Source: Zelopaecilomyces penicillatus
Lineage: Eukaryota; Ascomycota; Sordariomycetes; Hypocreales; Pseudodiploosporaceae
Assembly (NCBI GenBank): GCA_005765155.1
Contig: VCCP01000006.1
Coordinates: 1,128,501-1,192,500, forward strand
Length of the DNA: 64,000 nucleotides
Direction: 5' to 3'
In this document: piece after piece, positions 32,843 through 43,299 of the stretch
Layout of the letters: every line of letters begins with the position of its first letter
Numbering within the stretch: the stretch's first letter is position 1
Notes under the pieces: model-generated
Told to the model about the DNA's origin: nothing
Databases searched by the model: none
What the model saw: the letters and a program-made list of their open reading frames with translations, nothing else
Made by a program: the position numbers and the translations under genes

Positions 32843-34309
32843 ATGGGGTCTAAGGAAGTTTCAGCGTTTGGCAGCCAAATGGCTCAGGCCTACCCGTTTG
32901 ATCCTACGTGGGTCAACTTGAACCATGGTTAGTACTACAGAGTGCGGGTAACATGGTTCTTTGAAAGTATTGCGAACGGAATGCACAATGTCATACACGA
33001 TGCTTTCTGGTACTGGAGGCTAACGGAGACGTCTCCCGTGTTTCGTTTAGGCTCATACGGCAGTATCCCCAAGGCTATCGTAGCCAAGCTTCGCGAGTAT
33101 CAAGAGATGACCGAGGCCCGTCCAGACCAGTTCATTCGCTACGATTTGCCCAAACTACTGGATGAGTGCCGCGCTGCCGTGGCGCAGGTGGTGAATGCGC
33201 CGGTGGAGACGGTCGTGTTTGTCGGCAACGCAACCGAGGGCGTCAACACGGTGTTCCGGAACCTAGTCTGGAATGAGGACGGCAAGGATGTCATTATGAC
33301 GTTTTCGACTGTGTATGATGCGTGCGGCAAGGTGGTGGACTATCTCGTTGACTACTTTGGCTCGGATAGGTTGTCGAGCCGGGAGATTCAGATTGAGTAT
33401 CCCATTGAGGATGATGAGATTCTGCGCCGCTTTAGGGACACGGTGAAGGAGATTGAGGCTGAGGGCAAGCGTGCGCGGGTGTGTATGTTTGATGTCGTGT
33501 CGTCACATCCAGGTGTTTACTTCCCCTGGGTTGAGATGGCCAAGGCATGCAAAGAGCTCGGTGTGCTCAGCGTGGTGGATGGCGCGCAAGGTATCGGCAT
33601 GGTCAAGTTGGACCTCACGGTCGCAGACCCGGACTTCTTTGTGACCAACTGCCACAAATGGCTGCCCGTCCCGCGTGGCTGCGCTCTCTTCTACGTGCCT
33701 CTGCGCAACCACCATCTTGTGCCAACCACGTTGGCGACCAGCCACGGCTACATCTCCAAATCGACCAAGCGACCATGCCCGCTGGTTCACGACGATACCA
33801 AAAGCAACTTTGTGAGCAACTTTGATTTCAGCGGCACTCGAGACTTTGGGTCGTACCTATGCGTCAAAGACGCCATTGCCTACCGGCGCGACGTGCAAGG
33901 TGGCGAAGAGCGCATCTTGGAGTACCTGTGGAGACTGAACAAACAGGGTGCTCAGTACGTTGCTGAGCAGCTGGACAGCTTTGTGCTTAATAACAACAAA
34001 GGCACGATGACGAACTGCGCCATGGCGAATATTGCGCTTCCCATCTGGGTAGAGAAGAAGGGCGAGGGCGCAAAGGAAGGGGATGTGGTGGTTTCGGCGG
34101 AGGGCGCGGAGAGGACGCGGCAATGGATTATGAAGACGATGTCTGATGAGTATAGGACGCTGATGCCGCTGGGTATATATAGTGGGAGATTGTGGGTGAG
34201 GACGAGTGCGCAGGTGTATCTGGAGATGAAGGATTATGAGTATGCGGCAAAGGTGTTGAAGGAGTTGCTGGAGAGGGTGATGAAGGGGGAGGTTCCGGGG
34301 GAGAAGTGA
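32843..34309 (+). CDS. class V PLP-dependent aminotransferase-like enzyme (Egt2 / isopenicillin-N-epimerase-like)
   Basis: Two exons, join(32843..32927,33051..34309), encode 447 residues. Exon 1 is short (MGSKEVSAFGSQMAQ...WVNLNHG) and the intron splits the Gly codon of NHGSYG, the diagnostic N-terminal loop of this subgroup. Exon 2 carries ARPDQFIRYDLPKLLDECR, FVGNATEGVNTVFRN (phosphate-binding region), VVDGAQGIG (the Asp that contacts the PLP ring) and the Schiff-base lysine Lys231 in TNCHKWLP. The family includes fungal Egt2, the hercynylcysteine sulfoxide lyase of ergothioneine synthesis, and bacterial isopenicillin N epimerase. Sequence alone does not decide the substrate, and no ergothioneine or beta-lactam partner gene is nearby. 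The 123-base intron contains an in-frame stop, so it must be removed. Confidence 0.87.
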
Positions 34310-34425
34310 GAGGCGTTTTTTATGTTGAGTAAAGACGCAAATCTATACATTATATCTATGCCTTTATGTGATTATAATATTTGGTTGTATCCCTCCCTCT
34401 ATATATAGGTATGTTTTATACATGA

Positions 34426-35208
34426 TTAAACAACCAGCATTCTGGTTATGCCCAAGACGACAGGGACAATGAATGACACATAAAGGAATGAGCCTCGTGT
34501 AACTCCCGTGCCAGAGGTTGGTACTGTTGGTAGGCCCGAGGTAGAAGCAGACGGCAGTGAGCCTGTCCCGGTTGTCACTGAGGAATGAGATTCTGATACA
34601 GAGTCGGTGACTGAAGCTGATGGCTCGGCAGGGGCCGTTACAGACGATGGAACTGGTGAGATTTGAGACAGAGTAGGCAGATCCGTAAGCACAAACGCAG
34701 ACGTTGTTGTCGTAGCCACCGGACTGATGGCCGTGGTTCCATCATCATCATCATCATCATCACCACCACCACCACCTACCCCCCACGCCCGATCAAATCC
34801 ATCACACACAAACGCCATCGCCCTGAACCTCTCACCCCCCGGCGGCCTCACACACGACCCATCAGCATCCGGCCCCGTAGGCATATACAGCGGCCCCGCC
34901 GGGTACGACCGGACCAGCCGCGCACAGAGGTCATCCGCAAAGATGTTGAAATAGGGCCGCGAGCCGTTTCCGCACCACGGCCGCTCGTTGAGGATAAAGG
35001 ACCCGTACCCGCCGTTGTAGGACCTTGCGGAGTCGGGCTGGGCGCAAAAGTCGCGGCCGATGATGGCGGCGTTGCTGTAGGGGGCTTGGGAACATGCGCT
35101 GTCGGAGAAGAGGTTGACTTTGCCAGTGACGGGGAGCTTGGCGGTTGAGGGGGAGGCGATGGTGAGGAGGAGGATGACGGTGGAGGAGAGGAGTGGGATG
35201 GGTTTCAT
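34426..35208 (-). CDS. secreted GPI-anchor candidate protein
   Basis: A 260-residue protein with a signal peptide (LSSTVILLLTIASPSTA), a compact region with about six cysteines (residues 25-135, including SDSACSQAP, RDFCAQP, ERPWCGNG, DDLCARL, GSCVRPP), an acidic hinge of Gly and Asp runs, and a Ser/Thr/Pro-rich stalk. It ends in a hydrophobic segment (FLYVSFIVPVVLGITRMLVV) preceded by small residues. That order is typical of fungal cell-wall or plasma-membrane GPI proteins. The Gly-Asp hinge is encoded by a GAT/CAT and ACC trinucleotide repeat at about 34740-34778, so its length may vary between strains. I do not recognise the cysteine domain. The 3' end lies only 116 bases from the convergent class V enzyme. 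Confidence 0.78.
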   Translation of the reverse strand: MKPIPLLSSTVILLLTIASPSTAKLPVTGKVNLFSDSACSQAPYSNAAIIGRDFCAQPDSARSYNGGYGSFILNERPWCGNGSRPYFNIFADDLCARLVRSYPAGPLYMPTGPDADGSCVRPPGGERFRAMAFVCDGFDRAWGVGGGGGDDDDDDDGTTAISPVATTTTSAFVLTDLPTLSQISPVPSSVTAPAEPSASVTDSVSESHSSVTTGTGSLPSASTSGLPTVPTSGTGVTRGSFLYVSFIVPVVLGITRMLVV

Positions 35209-37490
35209 GGTGACGGTGGTTATTTTTTTTTTATTTTTTTTTTGGTTTTTGGTTTTTGGAAAACGAATGTTGATATTTTGATGCTATGGGAAGAGTTTGT
35301 CACGGCCTACAGATGCTGTTTACTGTTGATGAACTAGATCCTACGCGAGCTGAAGGTTGTCGGTAACTGCCTGTTTGCGTTTAGCTCCTCCAGACTAGGA
35401 CCCATACACTCGAATTCAACAACCTCTACGAAAAAAGGCCTATACTAACAAGCATTACATATTCAGACATTACAACTGTTTTTACTCAATCAAACCATCA
35501 GAGACTCATAAAAATGTCGACGAATTTTAACAACACTGCACCTCCTAGAAACCAGCTCATCCCAACATCCACCCACCTGAAGAACGGACGTAATTGCCCA
35601 CGTACACACCCTCGATCTCGATCAGCAGTCCCAAGCTGATGCCGCAATCGTCGTCCCTTCAGGGTATTTAATTTTATTGGATGTTTTCCATCTTTACTAT
35701 CCCCTAGAAAACACAAAAAGCCTAAAAAAATGTCGCACTGTCGCGGTCGTCCCTTGTAAACTTGCTCGTAGCGTGTTTTATAGCAACAAAGCTGAAAATG
35801 TTGCATAGGAAACGTCATCTGTCTCTTACAGATTGGGCAGTTTTATGGGTCTTGGCTGATTCAGACGAAGAGAAAAGTATTAATAGATTTTTGCATGGAG
35901 ATCATAACACGAGAGCAAACTTGCTTGTTGTGTAATTATGTGGAAGATCTACCAATGCCATAGTATCCATCTCATACACCTCCGTTTTATTGGGCGTGGC
36001 CACTTGCGACAGCGCTGTTTCAGGGTGCGCTGCTCTCCACCCAAAATGGATTTAAGTGGTCCGCCTCTAATATCTTCCCCACCTGCGCCGTTTCAGCGGT
36101 ACATATGCCCTATATTACAGCGCTGGAAAACAACAAGCCCAGCACCAAAAAGAACTCGGGCCATCACGTAATCTGGAGTCCAAGGCTGTACTCATTCCAC
36201 GTCGCTTCGGTGCAACTTGGACCCTTTCCACCATCCCTTCACCATATGCACGATGGATCTCTGCACGGCCATTTGCTGAAACTTGGCTTCCCCAACGAGA
36301 AGCGATGCTCGTTTCGAGCCAATACTTGACAGTCAAGCTTCCAGGGTTCGAGAGTCGAAACACCCCATCCACACGCTTTAGCATGAATACTACAGAGGCA
36401 TGCTGCCATAGATCAGCAACAAATGGTAGCACGAATGTGTAGAGGCAACCGGCCGACCGTCTATTCCCTCCACTTTTGAGCAGGCCCTCATGAGATAATG
36501 CCATTACCTGTGGTTATGTCGGTGCCGCCGAAGAACGCGTGTTCACTCTTCCACGTTTACGTTTCGGCGATTCTGGAAGCTTGCACGATAGCTGCTGTGC
36601 CTCTGCGCGGTCCGTCGGCCGACAAATGGCCACGTTGGCGGCTTCATCATCTCAGCATCTTAGCAAATTGGTGCCGCTCGGACAACGATACGTAGCTGTG
36701 CCTGTCCGATAGTGGCTATGGACAGACTGTGCTCATCAAACATCTTTCTGCAACTCTGCCAATAGTCCATGTCGCTCAACATCAAACCACATTTAAGCCC
36801 CCGGTGGCATGAGCACCATCGCTCGCGACGATGTTTCCTGGCCAGGACCTTTGCCCAATGGCGTTATAGCATTGGCATCTACATATATCCGTGACCCAAA
36901 AAGCTGCCTCAAACATACTTCGTGCGTTTTGGCACGGCTCTCCCCAGGCTTCGCTTCCCCAGACCCACCCATCTTGATGCAGTCCGTGTCTGGGATCCTG
37001 GCCCCAAACAACCCCACTCAACACATGAGCCTCCTCTTCAGTGCATCGCTCTCTTATTCTCTCTACTACAATTGTATACTGTATGGAGACTATGACAGGT
37101 CTGTGTGTACCTCAAACGTTCCATGATGCAACCCTCGGTAGGAGCCGCTGGTGAACCTTGTCCACCCAGGGGTTGAGGGCACGAGACAATGTATTGCTAT
37201 GCCCGACAAGAGTGATCAAGCTGGATTTACTTTAGACTCATCATGCTCGCTGTTTGTTCGTTCATCCCTCATTCGTTTTGTCGTTGAACGGCATTCTCCT
37301 TTTTGTTTCCATCCCTTTTTTTCCTTCTTGTTTCTTGGGCTGGTCTCTCTGTGAGAGCTTCACGAGTTATACGTTTGATACGTTTTTTTCCTTTCACCCA
37401 TTTTCTACCACCTGGCGTGGATTGTTTTTCTATACAACCTGCTTTTCTCATTCGTCTCTTCATATTATTGTGTCAACTCTTCTACCGGCC
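35209..37490. other. divergent intergenic region
   Basis: About 2.3 kb between the GPI-protein start and the Gly/Asn-rich protein start. A poly(T)/GGTTTTT tract (about 35221-35262) lies next to the GPI gene, and a pyrimidine-rich block (about 37255-37480) precedes the other, both typical of strong fungal promoters. A minus-strand frame near 36115-36504 has no recognisable motif and is not called. Confidence 0.5.
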
Positions 37491-38987
37491 ATGCATTCCC
37501 GACTTCTCCTCGCCGCCGTCCTTTTGGGCCTGGTGGCACTCGTCTCTGCCTCCGTAACACCGATCCAGAGGCGCTCTGTCATTGCTGAACGCGCCTACAC
37601 TGGCAGCAATGCAGCCCGAGCAATGGCCAGGGCACATAGCCAAGCCGCACAGCGCAGAACACGTCGAACCGACAAAGGACTCTTCCGTAGGGGTCTTCTA
37701 GATACTCTTCTAGGGGGACTGGGGGGTGGTGGAAACGCAGCCGCCCCCGGCAACGGCAATGCTGGTGCCCAGCCTGGTAACGGAAACGGAGGCAACAATG
37801 GAGGTGCTGCTCCCGGCAATGGAAATGGAGGCACCACTCCTGGCAACGGGAATGGAAGAACCAGACCTGGAAATGGTAATGGAGGCACCGCTCCTGGCAA
37901 CGGCAATGCTGGTGCCCAGCCTGGCAATGGAAACGGAGGCAACAATGGAGGCACCATGCCTGGCAATGGAAATGGCGGTACCGCTCCTGGCAACGGTAAT
38001 GGCGGCAACAATGGTGGTACCCAGCCTGGCAACGGTAACGGCGGTGCCACTCCTGGCAACGGTGGAGGTAACAACGGAGGTACTCAGCCTGGTAACGGCA
38101 ACGGAGGCAATAACGGAGGCAACAATGGGGCTCCCGCACCTGCTATTATTGATGTTCCTGATACACCAACGGGAGGCAACCCAGGAACCAACCAGACGAA
38201 CCCAGCAAACCCAGGCAACGGAGGCAATAATGGCGGTACTCCTCCCAGCAATAGCGGAGGCAATAACGGTACTCAACCTGATAACGGAGGTGCTCAGCCT
38301 GGCAATGGAGGAGCTCAACCTGGCAATGGCAAAGGCGGCAACAATGGGCAGACTCCTCCTGCCAATGGTGGAGGCAACAACGGTACTCAGCCTGATAATG
38401 GAGGAGCTCAACCTGGCAATGGGCAGACTCCTCCTGGTAACGGCGGAGGCAACAATGGCACTCAACCTGGTAATGGAGGCGCTCAACCTGGCAATGGAGA
38501 CGCTCAGCCTGGAAATGGAGGTGCTCAGCCTGGAAATGGAGGTGCTCAGCCCGGTAACGGCAACGGAGGCAATAACGGGGCTCCCGCTCCCGTTATTATT
38601 GATGTTCCTGATACACCAACGGGAGGCAATCAGACAAACCCAGCAAACCCAGCAAATCCAGGTAATGGAGGCAATAATGGAGGCGCACAACCCGGCAATG
38701 GCCAAGGAGGTAACAATGGGCAGACTCCTCCTGCCAATGGTGGAGGCAATAACGGCACTCAGCCTGATAACGGAGGCACCCAACCTGGCAACGGCAACGG
38801 CAACGGAGGTAACAATGGTGGAACCCAGCCCGGCAATGGCAATGGAAATGGAGGCAACAACGGCGGTACTCAACCTGGGAATGGTAACGGCAATGGAGGC
38901 AACAACGGTGGCAACAATGGGGCTCCTGCTCCTGTCATTATTGATATTCCTGATACACCAACTGGTGGAAACCAGCCAGCAAACTAA
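37491..38987 (+). CDS. Gly/Asn-rich repetitive secreted protein
   Basis: Residues 1-20 (MHSRLLLAAVLLGLVALVSA) are a signal peptide. A short basic pro-like region follows with several dibasic sites (QRRS, RRTRRTDKG, FRRG) that could be cut by a Kex2-type protease. From about residue 80 to the end the protein is built almost entirely of PGNGNGG, NGGNNGG and GAQPGNG units. Three larger modules, GAPAPxIIDVPDTPTGGN, are spaced through the repeat, the last near the C-terminus (IIDIPDTPTGGNQPAN). The 498-residue length will probably vary among strains. I prefer the ATG at 37491 because the signal peptide starts there, although the frame is open back to 37254. The composition suggests an extended, hydrophilic wall or matrix protein; there is no catalytic motif and no GPI signal. 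Confidence 0.82.
   Translation: MHSRLLLAAVLLGLVALVSASVTPIQRRSVIAERAYTGSNAARAMARAHSQAAQRRTRRTDKGLFRRGLLDTLLGGLGGGGNAAAPGNGNAGAQPGNGNGGNNGGAAPGNGNGGTTPGNGNGRTRPGNGNGGTAPGNGNAGAQPGNGNGGNNGGTMPGNGNGGTAPGNGNGGNNGGTQPGNGNGGATPGNGGGNNGGTQPGNGNGGNNGGNNGAPAPAIIDVPDTPTGGNPGTNQTNPANPGNGGNNGGTPPSNSGGNNGTQPDNGGAQPGNGGAQPGNGKGGNNGQTPPANGGGNNGTQPDNGGAQPGNGQTPPGNGGGNNGTQPGNGGAQPGNGDAQPGNGGAQPGNGGAQPGNGNGGNNGAPAPVIIDVPDTPTGGNQTNPANPANPGNGGNNGGAQPGNGQGGNNGQTPPANGGGNNGTQPDNGGTQPGNGNGNGGNNGGTQPGNGNGNGGNNGGTQPGNGNGNGGNNGGNNGAPAPVIIDIPDTPTGGNQPAN
37735..38960 (+). repeat. 21-nt-based tandem repeat array encoding PGNGNGG-type units
   Basis: A degenerate array of units related to CCTGGCAATGGAAATGGAGG, in which third codon positions vary while the encoded Gly-Asn-Pro pattern persists. 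Three dispersed copies of a GGGGCTCC...GATGTTCCTGATACACC block break the array (about 38127, 38578 and 38919). Silent variation in the units argues for selection on the protein rather than a very recent expansion. Confidence 0.85.
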
Positions 38988-40211
38988 GCCCATGGGAGAA
39001 GGCAGCAATATGGTTATCAGCTTTGCCCAGGCCGGCAAAGTGAGGGCCACTCTCCAAACCAGGTGGAACAGACATCAACACCTCCCTAGGAGACCAACGA
39101 TATGGTAGAAAATATTCCCTTGAATGTGCAACATGAAGTGTTTTTTTCAACTTGAGATATGCGCAGTGCTATACACGAGTTGTTTATATTATGCCTGCCA
39201 CTGAATTGTATTTTACAAGTGTATTGGATATCTGGCGAGTTTATTGAGTTCCCTTGAAGGGCAGGAGGGTATGCCTCCAGTAAACCGTCTGTCTGTTCAA
39301 GCTTTTTCCGTAGCAAATGAGTTCACGTTTCTAATATTTCCATTGCCTTGTGTGAACAGATTTTGGCTTGAACCTTGCAACTTTCATCACAGTGTCTAAA
39401 ATGGCGTCAGGAGCATGATATTCACTGGGCGGGTGGGATCCTAGTTTTGCATCGAAGATGGGTTCGGTCAACTTCAGCCAAGTCTTGTGACTATCTAGGA
39501 ATTGAAGATTATTGCTATCAATAGTGACGAGGCTTATTCCATAGCGTTTGATGGCCTAGACATCAATGACACGTGCATCTCGCTTGTCCAGGCAGATTTG
39601 CGTCATTGCGATATGGTTGGTGACTCACAAGATGCCAGGCACAACCCCAATATACGCCCTGCCAGGCGGAATGCCCGGACCGATCTAGATCCCAGAAGCT
39701 GGTGTGGAACACTGCCAGAGCCCCCCTAAGGCATGTGATGGCTGCGTACTTTAGTTACGTGCAAGTTCAAACACTCCAATTTTTTTACGTAGATATTTTA
39801 AAGTGATGATGAATGTATGTATGTATGTAAGTGTGTTGCCGCAGCTTTTTTGGTTTGGGCGGTGTGGGAGGTTGAACTGACTGCTCAGGGCGAGCTAGGC
39901 TTTAACGGCGATATCTGCCATCATAGTCGCAACTTGTGGCGTTGGAACCGGTGGCAACAGTAAAACAGCTAAAGCAGCCTACCCGGACTAGAGGAATCTT
40001 TTTTCTTCCCATGTGTAAGGACCCTATGTAAGGGCAATGTGACTGTTACGTCTTAGCTTGTAAATGGAAGCAACTATCAATATTGTGTGTTGCAAATATT
40101 TGGGCGGGCTTGCATGAGGTGCTGCTCCATAATTAACACCTACGGGCGAGGCGAGGCGAGGCGCAGCGACAGTCGGCGATTGCTGATGAGGTTTCGCCTC
40201 GCATGCTCGCA

Positions 40212-40228
40212 GGGGGGGGGGGGGGGGG
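40212..40228. repeat. 17-G homopolymer
   Basis: An unbroken run of 17 G on the + strand in the promoter-side gap upstream of the small conserved gene. Confidence 0.85.
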
Positions 40229-41035
40229 CGGGATGTCAACACTGACCAATACAAGTCGGTGGCTTGGCCGCGAACATGAGGCAGAGCTGCTTCCATGGAA
40301 GCCGGGGCTTTCTTCCATCTGACGCGGGGAGAAGATAATGAACAAAGAGAAAGAGATTAGCGGAAAAAGACGGCCGGAGTCCGGCCGTTCAGCTGCCCCT
40401 CTTAAAGTTGAATCGAAATCGAGAAAATACCCCGGGCGCGACGGCATGTTTGAACTCTCAACTCAGTCGAGGCGCTCCGGTAGGCTCTGCAAAGGGCTGA
40501 CGCTCCCCGATGCCTGGTCTGGCCACAATAAACAGCACCAAACGTTGGTGCAATTACATCGGGGCGCCGTTGTTGGAATAGGCAACTCCGGTACATCTTA
40601 CGTCGGATTACTTCGATCCCCAAGACTCCGCTGGATTCTCCAACGCCTAGCCTTGATGCGTTTTGGCGAGAGCCCTACGAAAAGCCAGATCTGGTCAGGT
40701 CAGCCTTTTTGCAGGGGCAACAGGGGAGGGAGGGGGGCGGGCTCAGCGCCAGTCTCTCCGGCAGGCGGAATCTGGGGTAAATTCTGCCACGAGGAATTTT
40801 TGCTAATTCGTACCTGAAGGAATGGGGAGGGGAGGGGGGTGGTTTGCGCGGCGGGTGCAACCGTGCCAAGGGGCCGATCAGCTGGGCTCCCTTTTTTTCC
40901 CTTAGTGAGAAAGGGCTGCGAACAGCAAAAAACAGCCTCATGACGCCATGAAGGGTTCGTGAAGGGGGAACCTAGGCCAGCCAATGGCGAGGCTGCGCTT
41001 TCGGGCGACCGAGAGGGCCGCAGACCGAGATCCGG

Positions 41036-41042
41036 TATAAAT
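41036..41042 (+). promoter_or_regulatory. TATA-like box
   Basis: TATAAAT about 340 bases upstream of the ATG at 41384. An inverted repeat starts 10 bases downstream. It is the best core-promoter candidate for the small conserved gene; the reading is by position and motif only. Confidence 0.4.
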
Positions 41043-41051
41043 GGCGGCGAT

Positions 41052-41087
41052 TCTCACCCCTATCGTTAGCTTCCCCTAGGGGTGAGA
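41052..41087 (+). other. 11-bp stem hairpin downstream of TATA box
   Basis: TCTCACCCCTA (41052-41062) and TAGGGGTGAGA (41077-41087) are perfect inverted arms around a 14-base loop. It would lie at or just after the transcription start if the TATA box is used. Confidence 0.7.
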
Positions 41088-41383
41088 TTTGGCAATCAAG
41101 AACAGAAGCCCAAGCTTTAGCCCACATTTCTTCTACGCACGCACGAGTATTTAGCACGGTCAGGAATCTCATCACATTACTCGTTAGACGAGTGCCGCGG
41201 AGATTCCATTCCAGCAAGGACTATTGGTCGGCTGCTACAAGGCCAGCCCCAAGCTCCGTTAAGCCCCAAGCCCAACAGAAAGGGAAGGGTGGCCTAATTT
41301 ACAAATCTTCGCAAACTGGAAGAACCTGTCCCCGAGTTCCGAATTTGCCCTAAACTGTGAAAAAAAGCGAGCAGAAACAAGAA

Positions 41384-41860
41384 ATGATGGGATCCTCCCA
41401 ATCCACAAGCTCCGCTTCGCCTGCTGACGGCAGCATGGACAGCGGCGGCGGCGCTCGCGGCGCTGGCAGCACCGGGGGGGACGCTCAGAAAAAATCCCTC
41501 TATCAGCGCCTGCAGGACAAGAAGCGCGGCCCAGGCATCAGCGACGAGGACCTGCAAAAGTACACGGGCAAGACGCGCGAGCAGCTCAGCGCGTGGTCCG
41601 AGACGCAGCCCGGCGTCGGCAAGAACCAACTCGCCGGGAGCATTGCGGTAGGGCCGACGTCCGGGCTTGGCGGGACGGCGGCAGGTGCTGGATTGGGCGG
41701 ATGGGGTCCCAGCGCCGTGCCGAACGACGGGAAGCGAGGTATGAAGTTTCCACCGCCGCAGCCAGCACAGCATCACCAGAAAAAGCTGGATGACGATGAG
41801 GACGATGATGATGAGGAGGAGAATACGTACATCAAGGATAAGGGAAAGGAGGCAAAGTAG
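41384..41860 (+). CDS. small conserved hypothetical protein
   Basis: A 158-residue protein with a Ser/Gly-rich N-terminus and a central motif (KKSLYQRLQDKKRGPGISDEDLQKYTGKTREQLSAW, about residues 38-75, that looks like two helices). A Gly-rich linker and a highly acidic stretch (LDDDEDDDDEEEN) follow, ending in a Lys-rich tail. The helical motif recurs in small fungal proteins of unknown function. No signal peptide or membrane segment. The frame extends slightly upstream without an ATG; two consecutive ATGs occur at 41384 and 41387. Codon use is GC-rich and third-position biased, supporting a real gene. Confidence 0.72.
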   Translation: MMGSSQSTSSASPADGSMDSGGGARGAGSTGGDAQKKSLYQRLQDKKRGPGISDEDLQKYTGKTREQLSAWSETQPGVGKNQLAGSIAVGPTSGLGGTAAGAGLGGWGPSAVPNDGKRGMKFPPPQPAQHHQKKLDDDEDDDDEEENTYIKDKGKEAK

Positions 41861-42318
41861 CGGGACAGACACATCGGGTGATTTTTCGAGCCAGCCAATG
41901 GATTGGGACGGCGGATGTGGGCATCTTGCACATGTTATGCATGTGTACGGCACTGTATGTACGCACATACTGATACATCACACATGTAGATACCACATTA
42001 AATCTAGGTAATTTACTTATTGCAGTACAACTATACTTGGATTGTTCCGATTTGGGTGTGGTATAGGTAGAAAAATCCAAATAGTGGGCCCCGGACTTTA
42101 TCTAAACGGTAAATTCGTCAAAAACAAAATGATAATCTACAGGGCTATCGGACATCGCTTTCTTTCTCTTTGATAAGCATAAACCATGGGGGAACAAAAT
42201 AAAAGCATCGACCTCTATCAAGCCCGTTCCCACGTTTTCCAGAGTGGGCCTTTGTTCTCTTTGGTCCGCCGGACATAGGCCGGTAGTAATACTACAGCAT
42301 GTGTACAGTACCTACGCA

Positions 42319-42348
<30 letters not shown>
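42319..42348. repeat. 30-G homopolymer
   Basis: Thirty consecutive G on the + strand, the longest homopolymer in the window. The exact length may be affected by sequencing error, since such runs are hard to read. Confidence 0.75.
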
Positions 42349-42350
<2 letters not shown>

Positions 42351-43265
42351 GTCATCTTGGAAACTACTCCGTAGGTAAGGTAGGTGATCAGCAATCGCGC
42401 CGACCAAACGAAAAAACACAATGTTGGCAAGTCTTTCCGTACGAGAGAGTCCCTGTTTCGTCCGGTTCTCCGTGGCGAAAAGAGGGGGGGGGGGGGTAAG
42501 GGGCGAGGCGAGAAAATAGCATTGCGGGGACTTTGTGCCGTTTAGGTGAGCGGGGAGGGGGCATTCAGTTCAGTTTCCATGTTCGGCAACAGCGATGAAT
42601 TGTCATGGACTTGGGAGTTACTGTACATACAAAAGAAGCACATATCGAGAGTCTCGTGAATGCGTGCTGATCGAGGAGGAAGAAGCTGACAGCAGCCCTA
42701 ACAGCTAAATGATCTGCTACTAGGTACGACTCAGTGAACTAACAACCCCGTGTGGCTGACTGTTATTATTCACAGGGCAGTTATGCTCGGCACCTAGAAG
42801 CGGATGTTCAATTTCCTTGTCGTCTCTCGTGTGCGATGGACAAATCACAAGCCAAGAAGGGGAAAGGGTAGTGTGGGTTGTGTGTGTGTGTGAGTGTGTG
42901 TGAGTGAGTGAGCAACAAGGCCCAAAACAGCACATGACTCGACGGTTCATAGCGTTTGTTTGGTCTGATGCAATCAATGAAATCAATCAACCAAGCAAAA
43001 TCAATCCATCCATACATCCATTCGTCAACCGGCGTCTTTCAGGTCTAGGTTTGTCTGACGGATGAAGGTTACCGATCTGACAGCCACGGCAACTGAATTT
43101 AGCGGCGCGCCACATCAAACCCACCTCCACCTCCACCACCAACACTACCACCACCAGTCCCAGTCTAACGGCACGTTCGGCGATCTCATTGATGGAAACT
43201 GGGAAAAAGCCAGACCGATGGCGCTGAATTTTCATTGGTTGCGTTCCTCCTAGATCTGCACTCCA

Positions 43266-43299
43266 GGGGGGGGGCTAGGGGGGGCAGGGGGGAGGGGGG
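43266..43299 (+). other. G-quadruplex-type motif
   Basis: Four G runs of 9, 7, 6 and 6 bases are separated by loops of 3, 2 and 1 bases (CTA, CA, A). This fits the standard intramolecular quadruplex pattern with short loops, which is the most stable kind. Confidence 0.75.

Larger units (their letters stand above)
38988..41383. other. intergenic region with G tract and hairpin
   Basis: About 2.4 kb. It includes a GGCGA short tandem repeat (about 40144-40164), a 17-G homopolymer (40212-40228), a TATAAAT box (41036-41042) and an 11-bp stem hairpin (41052-41087). Open frames near 39502-39729 and 40338-40817 lack motifs and are not called. The second half is probably the promoter and leader of the small conserved gene at 41384. 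Confidence 0.5.

Noticed and set aside
34738..34778. GAT/CAT trinucleotide run as a separate repeat element
   Set aside because: It is coding (Gly-Asp hinge of the GPI candidate) and is described with that gene.
36115..36504. 129-codon minus-strand frame
   Set aside because: No recognisable motif, no intron signals that extend it, and ordinary intergenic composition.
37710..39108. Two very long overlapping open frames, one antisense (446 codons) and one in another + frame (460 codons)
   Set aside because: They lie entirely over the Gly/Asn repeat array. The degenerate 21-base unit keeps all frames open, so these are shadows; only the frame with the signal peptide and regular repeat is called.
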